NCBI GenBank assembly: GCA_900073065.1
Contig: FJOG01000010.1
Coordinates: 641,178 to 705,177, forward strand
Direction of reading: 5' to 3'
Source of the DNA: Phialocephala subalpina
Taxonomy: Eukaryota; Ascomycota; Leotiomycetes; Helotiales; Mollisiaceae
DNA length: 64,000 bases
Within the stretch, counting starts at the first letter, position 1. Each line of letters starts with the position of its first letter. The position numbers and the translations under genes are program-made. A model generated the notes under the pieces. The model was not told where the DNA came from. It worked only from the letters and a program-made list of their open reading frames with translations, and did not search any database. Positions 45,124-55,586 of the stretch are shown here, one piece after another.

Positions 45124-47106
45124 CTAGCTGGAACTCCCTGCATCTTGCCATATGGCTGCATCGTCCATCCAGAATCCTTGACTGGGTAGGTTACCAGCGC
45201 TCCATGCGCTTAACATGACATCGTTTCCCCTTTCTGACATCGCATAGAGAACGGCGTCAAGTACTCCATAGTAAATACTCGAACGTCCCATTGCCTCCTC
45301 AATTACCTTCCTGGCTTCATTGATCACCAAGTTCAGCTCCGTCCTGTTCCTGTTTTCGAGAAACGTAGTTGTGTTGCCGACACTCAATGGATTTGGGACA
45401 TCTAGCATTCCTTCAAACAAGCGAAATGCACTTGCAACCTTCTTTGCAAGGAGCCAGGACTCATTGAATGCCTCCAAGATTTCTGCACAAGAGATCGCGC
45501 TTTCTTTGACCGACCCCGCCATCTCGCCTCCACCTCTCACAAGAACATACAACAACATCGGACACATTGCCACCAACCTACACAGCGTAACCCAATTCAA
45601 CGGCAAATGCCTCTGCTGAAAAAGAACCTTACTCAACTGGACATACTTCTCCGCTGCACCCTGCAGCACATATAAATGATCATTTGAAATTGAGTAGTTC
45701 CACGTAGAAGGCATATAAAGCAACAATAACAAATTTTGATACCGACAGTTCAACCACGGAATCGTATTATGGAACGGGATATTATCTCGTTCCAAAGGAT
45801 TCACGAGACAGCCTTGCGTGTACCAGTCTTCGATCTTCGCTCTCAAGTTTGCGACGATGGCTCGGACATTGAGGTCTGGATTCATGATGTTGGGGTTGAG
45901 AGGGTTGAGGAAATGAATTCTTTCGAGAATCGCGCTTTCGATTTGACGGAGGGTGATGATGTGTCGGTTTACTAGGAGGGTGATAGTGAAGTATTCTCGA
46001 TCAGGAGAAGCGTATTCTTCGAGACTGATGCCGGGGAGAGGGACGTTGGTGTATGGGTCTGAAAGGCTGAGGGGAAGGCCGGTGGAGAGGGAGACGATGC
46101 GGTCGAGGCTGTAGATACTCCAGTAAAGGCGGTGGCGAGCTTCGACTTGGGAGAGGGTGAGTTTGTGATTGTTGGAGAGTTTTCGCGTGAGGCCCATGGC
46201 TATGATTTGGCGGGTGAGCATCGCCGTGATTATCGATGGTGACAAACCGCCTGGATCGAAGAAAGAGTAGAGAACTAGGAGCAGCAGCTCTTCGATGGAC
46301 TCGATGTCGTTTTTCGACAAGCAGTCTTGGAAAATAATAGGACCAGGTACTTTGAACCTCGCGAAAGTTTCGTCGGAGACGTGTCCGATGCGTCTGAGGG
46401 TTGTGCATCCGATCGCCATAATGAGAAAAAGCTTTCTTGACATCTTTTCGAATCCATCTGAAAGGCTTATCATAGCATCGACGTCCTTGAGGACTGCTGC
46501 GCGATCGATGAAAGGGTATGATCTGTGTATATGACGAAAGTAGGCATCAACCAATTGCCGGCCCGCTGGAGGCTCCCGAGACTTCAAAAGCACGATGCTT
46601 TGAGTGGGTGTTGTGGCTATCGCAAAGGTCCTTGAGTTTCGAGGAGAGAGGATATTTCTGATTTGCGGAGAGGAATCTCCCAGCACCGGTACCGATTTTT
46701 CTGTCCAGTATCCTTCATCGGCAGGAGTCTCTCTTAAACCTCCAGCAGTGCTGGGGCTTTCAAAACGCGGATCGACATCTCTGGGTTCTTCGCTCGACAG
46801 GTTCATCCATTCCACAGAAGTCATGCTCGTTGGAGAAGTCTCGTTCAGACAAACAGATAACCACGAAGCCATTTCCTTGAACTGTCCCCCTCCTTGGTTG
46901 TCTAACGGTGCTACTTGTGCACCTTTCGAGAACGAACACTGCACTGAAGCAGTGCTACAAAGTCGACACCCCTCCTCCGTCCTAACACATTTCCTCTTCA
47001 TGTGCCTGCATCGCGTGCATGCTGAAGTTTCAGCTCCACGTTTCTTCGCCCGGGCTGGTGGTGCATCTGATCTCCCGAGTCGAAAACGGTGGAGCGAACC
47101 TTCCAT
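45124..47106 (-). CDS. Zn2Cys6 transcription factor (fungal_trans domain)
   Basis: An intronless frame of 660 residues from ATG 47106. The binuclear zinc cluster is Cys30, 33, 40, 47, 50 and 57 (ACTRCRHMKRKCVRTEEGCRLCSTASVQC). Residues about 185-450 have the Fungal_trans pattern: LVDAYFRHIHRSYPFIDRAAVL, ELLLLVLYSFFDPGGLSPSI, MGLTRKLSNNHKLTLSQVEARHRLYWSIYSLDRIVSLSTGLPLSL. The reading frame extends to 47163 but without ATG, so 47106 is chosen. It is divergent from the M19 dipeptidase-like gene across 318 bp, the classical arrangement of a pathway regulator and its target. This gene is intact while both peptidase genes around it are broken. Confidence 0.9.
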   Translation of the reverse strand: MEGSLHRFRLGRSDAPPARAKKRGAETSACTRCRHMKRKCVRTEEGCRLCSTASVQCSFSKGAQVAPLDNQGGGQFKEMASWLSVCLNETSPTSMTSVEWMNLSSEEPRDVDPRFESPSTAGGLRETPADEGYWTEKSVPVLGDSSPQIRNILSPRNSRTFAIATTPTQSIVLLKSREPPAGRQLVDAYFRHIHRSYPFIDRAAVLKDVDAMISLSDGFEKMSRKLFLIMAIGCTTLRRIGHVSDETFARFKVPGPIIFQDCLSKNDIESIEELLLLVLYSFFDPGGLSPSIITAMLTRQIIAMGLTRKLSNNHKLTLSQVEARHRLYWSIYSLDRIVSLSTGLPLSLSDPYTNVPLPGISLEEYASPDREYFTITLLVNRHIITLRQIESAILERIHFLNPLNPNIMNPDLNVRAIVANLRAKIEDWYTQGCLVNPLERDNIPFHNTIPWLNCRYQNLLLLLYMPSTWNYSISNDHLYVLQGAAEKYVQLSKVLFQQRHLPLNWVTLCRLVAMCPMLLYVLVRGGGEMAGSVKESAISCAEILEAFNESWLLAKKVASAFRLFEGMLDVPNPLSVGNTTTFLENRNRTELNLVINEARKVIEEAMGRSSIYYGVLDAVLYAMSERGNDVMLSAWSAGNLPSQGFWMDDAAIWQDAGSSS

Positions 47107-47424
47107 TCCCAGGGTCGACGATGCTCCGCAGCGGATGGATTGAGTTTTTCGACCGCGAGGCAACTATGAAAAAAGATGCGGAGTGTGTAGGAGCAGAATT
47201 CCTAGATATGGTTAGTTGATGGCGTTGTTGAAGAAAGTGGGATGAAGTGGGTTATAAGTGGAGTAAATGTTCCGTCCCCCTATTGCGTGCTCTGCTGACT
47301 CGCTTGAGCTTGCTGCAACTCTTGGAACGACTCGAAATATAATCGACACCTTTGAACGTAAGTAGAAATATTGAATCTTACAGATGTTAGCCAATATCTC
47401 ATCCACACTCCAGACCTTAACAGA
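47107..47424. promoter_or_regulatory. Shared divergent promoter, Zn2Cys6 factor / dipeptidase-like gene
   Basis: 318 bp between divergent starts. It must carry both promoters. No clear CGG-type zinc-cluster dyad was identified by eye. Confidence 0.45.
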
Positions 47425-48476
47425 ATGGTTTCCGAATCCGAAGCCCGTGAAATCTACAGATCGGCAATCCACTTTGACGGCTTGAACATAGCCAACTTCT
47501 CCCGCACAATCTTCGAGGCCTGGCACACCGGCGGCATAACAGGTGTATCTTGCACGTGCGGTATCTGGGAGAATTTCCGCTCCTCTATTGCCAACGTCGT
47601 ACAATGGAAGAAATGGTTCGAAGAACACTCTGACTTGATTATCCAAGCCTAAACCGTGGCCGACATTCGACAAGCTAAGAAAGATGGAAAGACTGCTGTG
47701 TTGCTCTCATGGCAAAATACGGCGGGGATTGAAGACCAACTGGATTATTTGAGAGTGTTCAGAGATTTGGGTGTGAGAAAGATGCAGTTGACTTATAACA
47801 CGCAGAATTATTCTGGTGCGGGGTACACCGAATTTAAGGATTCAGGGCTCACTGGATTCGGAAGAGAAGTCGTGACCGAGATGGCAAAGCTAGGAATAGT
47901 TTGTGACTTGTCCCACGTCGGACCACAGACTAGCAAGGACGTGATTGAGTTTGCACCGGTTGGAAAGCCTCCTTGCTTCTCGCATATCCTTCCTGGTGGA
48001 ATGCTTGATCACCCTCGCAATAAGACGGATGATTTGATTAAAGCAATTGGTGGAAAAGGAGGCTTTGTTGGGTTATCGCAGTTTGGACCACACATGGCCA
48101 AGGGGAACGATAGTACGATTGATGACTATGTTGCGGGGTTGGATTATGTTATTGGCTTGATTGGAGAGGACTTCGTTGGCATTGGGTCGGATTCGAGTGA
48201 GGGGCATGGAAGACCTAGGTACGTAATTCAAAGTCCGGAAGCTGGTTGATGATTGACCTTTGCAGTGAGTTCATGGCGTGGTGCAACAGCGACAAAGGCT
48301 ATTCTAGGAAACTTACCCCATGGGGCAGCCAGAAGGTCGTGAAGCCTCTGGGACCTCTCGCGGAAAGAGAAAAGCTCGCTGAAGCCATGGCGAGAGCGGG
48401 TTGGTCGGAAGCGAAGATGAGGAAGGTGCTGGGTGAGAATTGGCTTGCCTATTTAGAGAAGATCCTTGGAAGCTAG
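47425..48476 (+). pseudogene. Peptidase M19 (membrane dipeptidase)-like gene with an in-frame stop
   Basis: Two exons, 47425-48218 and 48266-48476, joined by a 47-bp intron (GTACGT..TTTGCAG), would encode 334 residues apart from TAA at 47650-47652 (codon 76). Family signatures are kept on both sides: HFDGLNIANFSR, VSCTCGIWENF, then LLSWQNTAGIEDQL, MQLTYNTQNYSGAGYTE, VCDLSHVG, CFSHILPGG, GIGSDSSEGHG and the C-terminal WCNSDKGYSRKLTPWG. M19 enzymes are zinc dipeptidases; metal-site His and Asp candidates are present (HFD, SHV, FSH, GSD), but some canonical residues look altered. No splice signal would remove the TAA. Sequence error, readthrough or a true null allele are the options. The rest of the frame is intact. 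Confidence 0.75.
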
Positions 48477-48573
48477 ACGACCTTTCTCTCATTCAAGCAT
48501 CCTCTCCCATGCCATCTGGTATCAAACCACCCTCTTTCCGATCTCTTTCACTTAGCTTGGCGTATCTGTCCCC

Positions 48574-49182
48574 TCATTCGAAGCTCTTCCCCATTTTTGC
48601 CAGCTCCAGCCTTCTCCCATCCTTCATCACCTTATCACATCTCCCTTCCCCTCCCTCTCCTACTTCCTTGAGCCTCACGTACCCTGCTTTTTCATAAAAC
48701 GGTATCCCAGCATAGGTAGCTCCAAACTCCAACCTCTTGAACCCCTTCTTCTTCGCCTCACCCTCACATTTAGCGAGCATGAGATTAGCAAGCCCCTGGC
48801 GGGTGAATGAAGGGTGTACGAACATGGCGCGGAGCTTGGCAGCGTCGATCTCGGGATTCAAAGGTGCTGGATCCCGATCGGAAAACTGGTCTCCGCCATA
48901 AAGAGTCGAACGAAAGGACCAGCCGCCTGCTGCTACCATTGCCGATTCCAGGTCTGAGGACTGGGATGGAAAAGCCTCGATAAGGAAATATGTCTCGTCG
49001 GAAATCAATTGTGTATCGGCACCGTACACATATTTCATGGCGCTGTCGATGATATCGTCCGAGTAGAAGGGTTTGTGTAAAGTCCGGACGGAAAGTGAGA
49101 TCATATCGTTGAGGGCGGGGATGTCGGCGGGGGTAGCGGAGCGGAGGCGGTAATCATACTTCGGCGGAAACGCGGGGACCAT
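48574..49182 (-). CDS. GNAT-family N-acetyltransferase
   Basis: An intronless frame of 202 residues. It starts YRLRSATPADIPALNDMI, the usual first strand and helix of the GNAT fold. The acetyl-CoA-binding segment is LRAMFVHPSFTRQGLANLMLAKCEGEAKKKG (R/Q-x-x-G-x-A/G pyrophosphate loop), followed by RLEFGATYAGIPFYEKAGY. The substrate cannot be inferred; small-molecule acetylation, for example of amines, is usual for such stand-alone proteins. It converges with the M19-like gene, leaving only 97 bp between stops. The C-terminal 25 residues are basic. Confidence 0.88.
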   Translation of the reverse strand: MVPAFPPKYDYRLRSATPADIPALNDMISLSVRTLHKPFYSDDIIDSAMKYVYGADTQLISDETYFLIEAFPSQSSDLESAMVAAGGWSFRSTLYGGDQFSDRDPAPLNPEIDAAKLRAMFVHPSFTRQGLANLMLAKCEGEAKKKGFKRLEFGATYAGIPFYEKAGYVRLKEVGEGGEGRCDKVMKDGRRLELAKMGKSFE

Positions 49183-50229
49183 TTTTGAGTCGAGGCAGGC
49201 TGCCGTGCGTGGAAGGGCAGAGTGGAAAGCAATGTCAGGTGCGTGTTGACCGAGTGCTGGAGGCGTTTAGTACACTCACGGGTCGAAGTAGTGACTCTTT
49301 TCGTGATGCCGACGTTGAGAAGAAGGTAAGATAACTCGAGACGAAGGTAAATGTAAGATTTTAGACAATGCTATAGCACACGTCAAGTACTACCAATGGC
49401 ACCTTGCGACGCTGGTATATCAGGGGGTACATGGCATTGTCTTTGGGAAACGTTGTGAAATTATAGGTATGGAAGCTCTTCAATTGATAATAGCAAGGAT
49501 GGAGGTTGAGTCATGCACCGAGGACAATCTCGTCGAATCAGCGTGAGGAAAGGAGTCGCGAGACTTCTCTTGACAATCACGGGGTAACCGCTTGTGCAAA
49601 CTCTTTCAACTTGAGAGATGGCTGTCTCAAATTTTGTATTTGGAAAGGGATCATGAAGAAACAGCTCTTGAGAGAGAAGCAAACAGCAGGGCAGCACAAA
49701 TCTTGGCGTTTTACACGTGATGGGCTATATCTCTTTGGCACTAGTGCGGAAATGTTCCCACTAGCCCCCTTCGTGCTCCTTTCTCAGTCTTGCTCCTCAG
49801 CACGACTTCGACGACTTGACCAAAGGGTCTATAAAAACGGTTGCCCTACAGCGGCGAAGATCCTGCATCGCATCATCAAGAACTTCAGAAATTGATAGCG
49901 ATGTGGAGGCTCTGAGTGGAGGTGCCAAGTGCGGCGTAGTTGACTTTGGACGAAACTGGCAATTTTGAAGCTCCATCCCCGCATACCCTCCGCAAACATG
50001 CGGTGATTTCACACGAAAGCCATGTTTTCACAGCCAGAAATGGGGTACAGTTGGTCCATATCTGATATTGATATCGATGTCGAATCCTTAGTGCTAATGA
50101 GGTGAGCTTTCGAGAAAAGATGGTATATCGTTATCGATCAAGTGATTGCGATAGCGAGGGTGGGATGGATATAAACATGCACCTGCACATCTGCGAAATT
50201 GAGTTTCGTTTCTTTTGACAGGTTCAAAT
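49183..50229. promoter_or_regulatory. Divergent intergenic region, GNAT / MFS transporter
   Basis: 1.05 kb between divergent starts. Short frames only. Just before the MFS start, TTTTGACAG at 50213-50221 looks like a 3' splice site, so an intron in the 5' leader is possible. Confidence 0.4.
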
Positions 50230-51802
50230 ATGGGTATCTCATCAGAAGACAAGCGATTGACGGCTGTCGTCGCCACATCGAGTTCCTCGACCAGTGGATG
50301 TGACCTTGAGAGAACATCACCGCAAGCGAAGAAGACGTTGGGCAAGCGTATCCTGGCTGTGATATGGGACTCACTCGATAAGTCGCCTAGGGAGAGAGCT
50401 CTCATCGCGAAGCTCGATTGGTTTATTCTGACATATGTTTGCATTGCCTACTTCGTCAAGTATCTCGACCAGACTAATGTAAAATCACCAAACCCTTAGT
50501 AATGAATAAGCTCTGACAACACAAGGTCTCGAATGCATACGTTTCAGGAATGAAGGAAGACCTCAAACTCAAAGGCAATGATTTGAATCTCCTTACGACA
50601 TACTGGACAATCGGCTACATCATCGGCCAATTCCCCTCCCAAATGGCCATGACCAAAATCCGTCCCTCACTCTGGCTCCCCGCCATGGAGATCATCTGGT
50701 CGATTCTCACCATCTGCGTTGCTGGTGCAAAGAACCTCAATACCGTCTACGCGTACGTCCCTCTACCTCTCCTTCCGTCCACCCACCCTTCTAACCAACC
50801 TCCAGACTCCGTTTCTTCATCGGCCTCTTCGAAGCCTCCTCCTACGCCGGAATCATGACGCTCCTCGGCAACTTCTACACCCCCGCCGAACTCGGGAAAC
50901 GCGCCTGCATCTTCCAAGCCTCCTCCTCCGCGGCCCAAATGTTCTCTGGCTATCTCCAAGCAGCTCTCTACAAGGGCATGAACGGGCGTGGCGGCTTGCC
51001 TGCCTGGCGCTGGCTCTTCATTTTCGACGGCATCATCGGAATCCCCATTGCTCTTTATGGGCTATATGCTATCCCAGATTCTCCCGCTACGACGAGAAGT
51101 AGGTGGTTGAAACCTGAGCAGAAAAAAATGGCGGTGGAGAGGATGGAAGCTGTTGGTAGGAAGCCTGCGAAACCGGTCACGAGGAAGACGTTTAAGGCTA
51201 TATTTATAGCTTGGCCTGTATACCTCTTCACTATTGCATTCATCTGCCACGTCCTCGGTATACGTATCTATTCATATTTCAACGTCTGGCTTAAATCCAC
51301 GAAACGGTACTCGGTTGAGGAGATAAACCTCATCCCAACAGCGGGGTACGGGTTACAAATCGCGTTCACCTTGAGTTATGCGTGGACGAGCGATGCGATA
51401 CAAATGCGTTGGCCTGTCATCATCTTCGCTTGTCTCGTCGCTCTCACTGGCACCATCATATTATCAGTATACCCGGAACACAACCTAGCAGCCATGATGA
51501 CGGGTTGGCTTCTCACTTTCTGCGAAACTGGTGCCGGAGCCCTCTTCATAACATGGATCAACGAAGTCTGCTCTTTTAGCCAAGAGCATCGTCTCATCGT
51601 CATTGCAGTTGTGGAAACAATGTCGTTTACTTTCAACGCATGGGTTCCACTGCTCGCGTACAACACCAGTGAGGCACCACGTTTCCGGTATGGATACCAG
51701 CTTGCGGCTATGTTCTTTGCTTTGGAAATCTGTATGGTTGGAGTGATCTTGTTCGCTCAAGAGTCGAAGTGGAATGTCGGTGACAAGGAGGACGACGAAT
51801 GA
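50230..51802 (+). CDS. MFS transporter, pantothenate/allantoate permease (ACS) family
   Basis: Three exons: 50230-50478, 50526-50752 and 50806-51802; 490 residues. Introns are 47 and 53 bp. After a cytosolic N terminus, [41 protein letters not shown] starts the first helix and loop exactly as in Liz1/Fen2/Seo1/Dal5-type permeases. TTYWTIGYIIGQFPSQMAMTKIRPSLWLPAMEIIWS and LRFFIGLFEASSYAG follow. About twelve membrane helices are visible in total. The family moves anionic vitamins and ureides (pantothenate, nicotinate, allantoate) or small peptides with protons across the plasma membrane. The substrate here is not determinable; Liz1-like is my best guess. Confidence 0.88.
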
Positions 51803-52572
51803 GGGTTATATCTCTCACTTGAGCTGTCGGATTTCAAGTGAGAGATGAGAGCCACGAAAGTTGAAGTCAAAATAAATCTAGATATTAATGTAATTGGATA
51901 TCTACGACTCTAGCAAAGTTTAAAGTTTCGCTTCCATCTCACCTCAGCTCGCCACCAACACTAACAAGAGCAAACGGAACAAACATCATACGATACGAAT
52001 TGAACAAAGATATAGAAAAGGAAGTGATCGACACGGGTGTTGCCATCCTTCACTTATTTGGTTGTCACTTTCGCCTGTGGATTAGATCATTGGGCGGCTC
52101 GGGAGCCTTGGGTTGTACAGAGGACTTTGGTGGTGGCGTTGTGCATGATGTTGTGCATCCCAGATCGCCAGCCTCAGCCTCAGCCTCCCCTCTCTTCGCG
52201 TCTCCGAAAATTCGTATCTACACTCTTCCTTTTTCGTCCCATCTTCCCTCTTCAGCTTTGATTACAAGGCGAAAGGAAGGGTTAACGAGGCGCCCCGACA
52301 TCTGTTGTGAGAGTAGGGATGAAATAGTGCAGAATTGGTACGTTAGGAAACCTGGGTTCAAGTATCAATATTGCTTTTTGATACGCATCCGTATCTATGA
52401 AGCCTAAGCCTAAGCTATGAACTCCCTTCCCGTCAATCCAGCGCCATTCCCGTGTGTGTTACAAAGCAAACTGGTATCGTATCAATCCCTTCGTCCCTCG
52501 TCCCTCGTCCCTCATTCCTCATCTCATCTCCCCAAGCCCCTACTCGCTCTCCATTCCCCAAGTACGAGCAGT
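51803..52572. other. Convergent intergenic region with short tandem repeats
   Basis: 770 bp between the MFS and TPS1 stops. It holds CAGCCT x3 (52169-52187) and a 7-bp TCGTCCC repeat, three perfect copies plus one decayed (52491-52518). No gene is supported. Confidence 0.5.
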
Positions 52573-54222
52573 CTAATCATCATCCACCTTCCCTTCAACC
52601 TTCAAATCACCCACATCCTCCACCAACTCCGGCACCTCCGCCTGACTCGCTGCCCTCAACCTCTTCTGCTTCCTATCCGCATGATCACTAATCTTGACCA
52701 ACTCCCCCACAAAACTCTCGCCCCACCACGCACTCGTATACTTAAATACATACTTCTCCAACTTCTTGAAATTAATCTCTCTCTGCTCAGGGCTCATCGT
52801 CACAGCGTCGTGGATTGCTCCGGCAAGTTCTTCCGTGTTCCATGGGTTGACGATTAGTGCTCCGTTGAGGGATTGTGCTGCGCCGGTGAATTCGGAGAGG
52901 ATCATTACGCCGTGGCGCTTGCGTTGGGTGGCGATGTATTCGTAGGAGACGAGGTTCATGCCGTCTCTTGTAGAGGATACCAAGCATGCATCCGAGACAG
53001 CGTATAGGGCCGTCAGTTCGTCGAAATTGACAGATTGGTGGAGGAAGTGGATAGGCATGAATTCGATGGTTCCGAATCTGCCGTTGATGCGTCCAACAAG
53101 CTCGTTCACGACTGCTCGGAGATTCTGGTATTCTTCGACGTCTTGTCGACTGGGAACAGCGACCTGAACGAGAACGACCTTTCCAATCCATTCGGGATGT
53201 TCTGTAAGGAAGACTTCGAGAGCATGGAGCTTTTGTGGGACACCTTTGATGTAGTCTAATCGATCGACTCCAACAATGAGCTTGACGCCTTCGAATTTGC
53301 GTTCCAGCACTGCGATACGGTCTAGTACTGATTTCTTCTTCAAGCCCTCGACAAACTTCTCTGGGTCGATGCCGATGGGGAAGGCGGCAACAGTGACGAA
53401 CTTCCCCTTGAACTCAACGCCGTTGGGAGTTGTAGGTGTTTCCCTGCTCCTTATTAGCTCTGCCCATTTCTGCCTGCCAGAAGAAGACTCACAGAATCCT
53501 CGAACAACTACTCAAAAAATGCCTCGCATAATCATAAGTATGAAACCCAATCAAATCACAATGCAACACTCCCAACAACAACGCCTCTCTGACGGGCAGA
53601 ATCCTATAAATCTCACTCGACGGAAATGGCGTATGCAAAAAGAACCCAATCTTAACATTCTTCTTCGTGTCCCCAATCTCCTCTCGCAACATCTCTGGCA
53701 ACAACATCAGATGGTAATCATGAACCCAGATCAAGTCGCCGTCTTGTACGTCTTTCGCCATGGTTTTGGCGAAGAGGCGGTTGACTTCTTTGTATGCTGC
53801 CCATGCGGATTCGTCGAATGTGATCTCTCCGGGATGGTAGTGGAAGAGGGGCCAGAGGATGGAATCTGCCAGTCATACATTAGCACCTCATCTGCCAACT
53901 CTCCTCTCATATACTTACTTGAGAATCCGTTATAATGTCTATCCGCCAGCTCATCATCGACAAACACAGGCACAGCACCGTACTCATCCGACAACTGTTT
54001 AATCAACGGTCCCGCCTCAGCTTCTGGCACCTCAAGTCCAGGCCATCCATACCACTGGAACGTTGTAGATTTCGCTAGTCCGCTGAGACCTGTGACGAGT
54101 CCTCCGGAGGACATGCTAAAGCTATATGAGCCATCGTCTGAGCGTTTGATCGTGATGGGGAGTCGATTCGAGACGAGGAGAAGTCTGCCTTGCGGCTTAG
54201 GATCTTGTTCTAGGGAAGGCAT
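52573..54222 (-). CDS. TPS1: Trehalose-6-phosphate synthase (UDP-forming), GT20
   Basis: Three exons: 53919-54222, 53493-53865 and 52573-53443; 515 residues. Introns are 53 and 49 bp. Motifs in order: LLLVSNRLPITI with the FSMSSGGLVTGLSGL loop, GWPGLEVP, WPLFHYHPGEITFDESAW, WVHDYHLMLLP, FFLHTPFPSSEIYRILP, LIGFHTYDYARHFLSSC, VGVDRLDYIKGVPQKL and RDGMNLVSYEYI. The enzyme joins UDP-glucose and glucose-6-phosphate to trehalose-6-phosphate in the cytosol, the first step of trehalose synthesis, and is the catalytic Tps1 type without a phosphatase domain. The length is standard. Two AGGGG stress-response-type elements lie in the 125 bp before the start codon. Confidence 0.97.
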
Positions 54223-55451
54223 TTGTTCGTGTACGTAGGAAGATATTCGTAGGTCGGTAGAAGGGGTATCTAGGGTGTCGCGTAGAGGAGCTGCTGATGC
54301 GCGTCGACAGCTGATTGTACGGAGAGGTATTTATTGTGGAGGGGTTGTTGACAAACGGCTATTGTCGGTGGGGTATTCGTTGCACAAGAGAATGTTCGAG
54401 ACCAAGGAGGTATCAAGTCGATGTATCGCAGCTGCAGCTTTCAATATTGAAGCTGAAGAGCTTTAATAGCGGCCACATCGACTCCTTCGAGAATCTGCGA
54501 GAATAGGATAGGTATGCGATGAAATAAAAAGTAAGGAAGAAAGCCCGTCTTTGTCCGTCAACAAACACACAATTAAACTCGACGTAGCGTGCTGTGCTGT
54601 TCCTTCCTTTCCCGAAGCTGGGGGTTGCACAAAGTTGCTTTATATTTTTTATTGGAGCTCTCGTGGTTCCTTGATTGAGGTGTCAGACAACCGCTCCGGG
54701 CACGACGTAATTGCCCAGATGCTTCTTTTTTTCCCGACAGGGATCAAGGCGATCTTCCACATGTCTCTCTCTGGGACGTCTCTCACCTCAAAAGTCGCAA
54801 CATGAAAGGACAGAGCAATAAATTCCCTCAAATGTGCAAATACAGAAGAGCCTTATCACGGACTTTTACCTCCATGACTCCTTAATCCATCCATCGCCCA
54901 ACGCTGCCCGAAAATGATAGATCGCGAATTCGATCCCTGGAGCTTCAGATGCTGGCAGCTTTCCGGCTATGTTCAAACATGCAGCAAAACCGCGCAGAAT
55001 GGGTCCGAATGCCCGAATGGCAGGGAAGAAACATCGCCTTCTACAGAAGCACCAGAGCCAACGGATCAGCCATGCCACATTTTGTGCAGAAGGAGAGCCT
55101 CGCGGCTTCAACCGCCGTGTCAAACCGAGGAAGAGACGGGTGGGCCGACGATGGAGAAATCCCGCCAAAGTATCGAAACAAGATGTGGAGGTGGTGAGAT
55201 GTGAACGATTTGGATCGTGGAGAGATGGGTAAGTTTTGAAACCTGAGTAAAGAGCTGTTCCGATGAACGGAGAGGAAGAAGAAGTTTGTCTGCCAGTGGC
55301 ACGTGATTCAAGTGAGGTGTGTTGCATTGATATGTCGGTGGAGTTTCTAGGGAGCCAGTTTGTGCATTGAGTACAGTAATGATGCTATTATACAGTGAGC
55401 TTCAGCTCGGCCTGACTGCCGAGAAGTTAGGTGACAATCTATCGACCTCTG
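54223..55451. other. Upstream region of TPS1
   Basis: 1.2 kb between TPS1 and the minisatellite. Frames seen here are short and unrecognised. It holds the TPS1 promoter and, at 55408-55426, a small CTCGGC/GCCGAG hairpin. Confidence 0.45.
54262..54344. promoter_or_regulatory. Two STRE-like AGGGG elements upstream of TPS1
   Basis: AGGGG occurs at 54262-54266 and 54340-54344, that is 40 and 118 bp before the TPS1 start codon. Msn2/4-type stress-response elements (AGGGG/CCCCT) control trehalose genes in yeast; their use here is inference. Confidence 0.4.
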
Positions 55452-55586
55452 CCCTGGCTCCCTCTCAACTGAACTGCCATAAGGATATCATCACAACCAA
55501 ACGCCCTAAGGATTCCCTCTCAGCCAAACGCCAAAGCAATTTCCTCCCAACCAGACGCCGTAGCAAAATTCCCTAACTAAGTATCC
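55452..55586. repeat. 27-bp minisatellite, five degenerate units
   Basis: Five consecutive 27-base units fit end to end from 55452 to 55586. Most units share AAGGAT/AAGCAA, CCCTCTCA-like and CCAAACGCC-like segments. Units 3-5 overlap the last exon of the adjacent secreted protein; the stop codon lies in unit 3. Confidence 0.75.

Noticed and set aside
46001..46408. 135-codon Arg/Pro/His-rich frame in another minus-strand register
   Set aside because: It is an alternative frame of the Zn2Cys6 gene whose main frame carries clear Fungal_trans motifs.
47212..47673. 153-codon minus-strand frame
   Set aside because: It is antisense to the M19-like gene, whose plus-strand translation has clear family motifs.
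54866..55327. Minus-strand frame of 153 codons with overlapping plus-strand frames
   Set aside because: All six frames are partly open in this GC-richer stretch and none shows a family signature.
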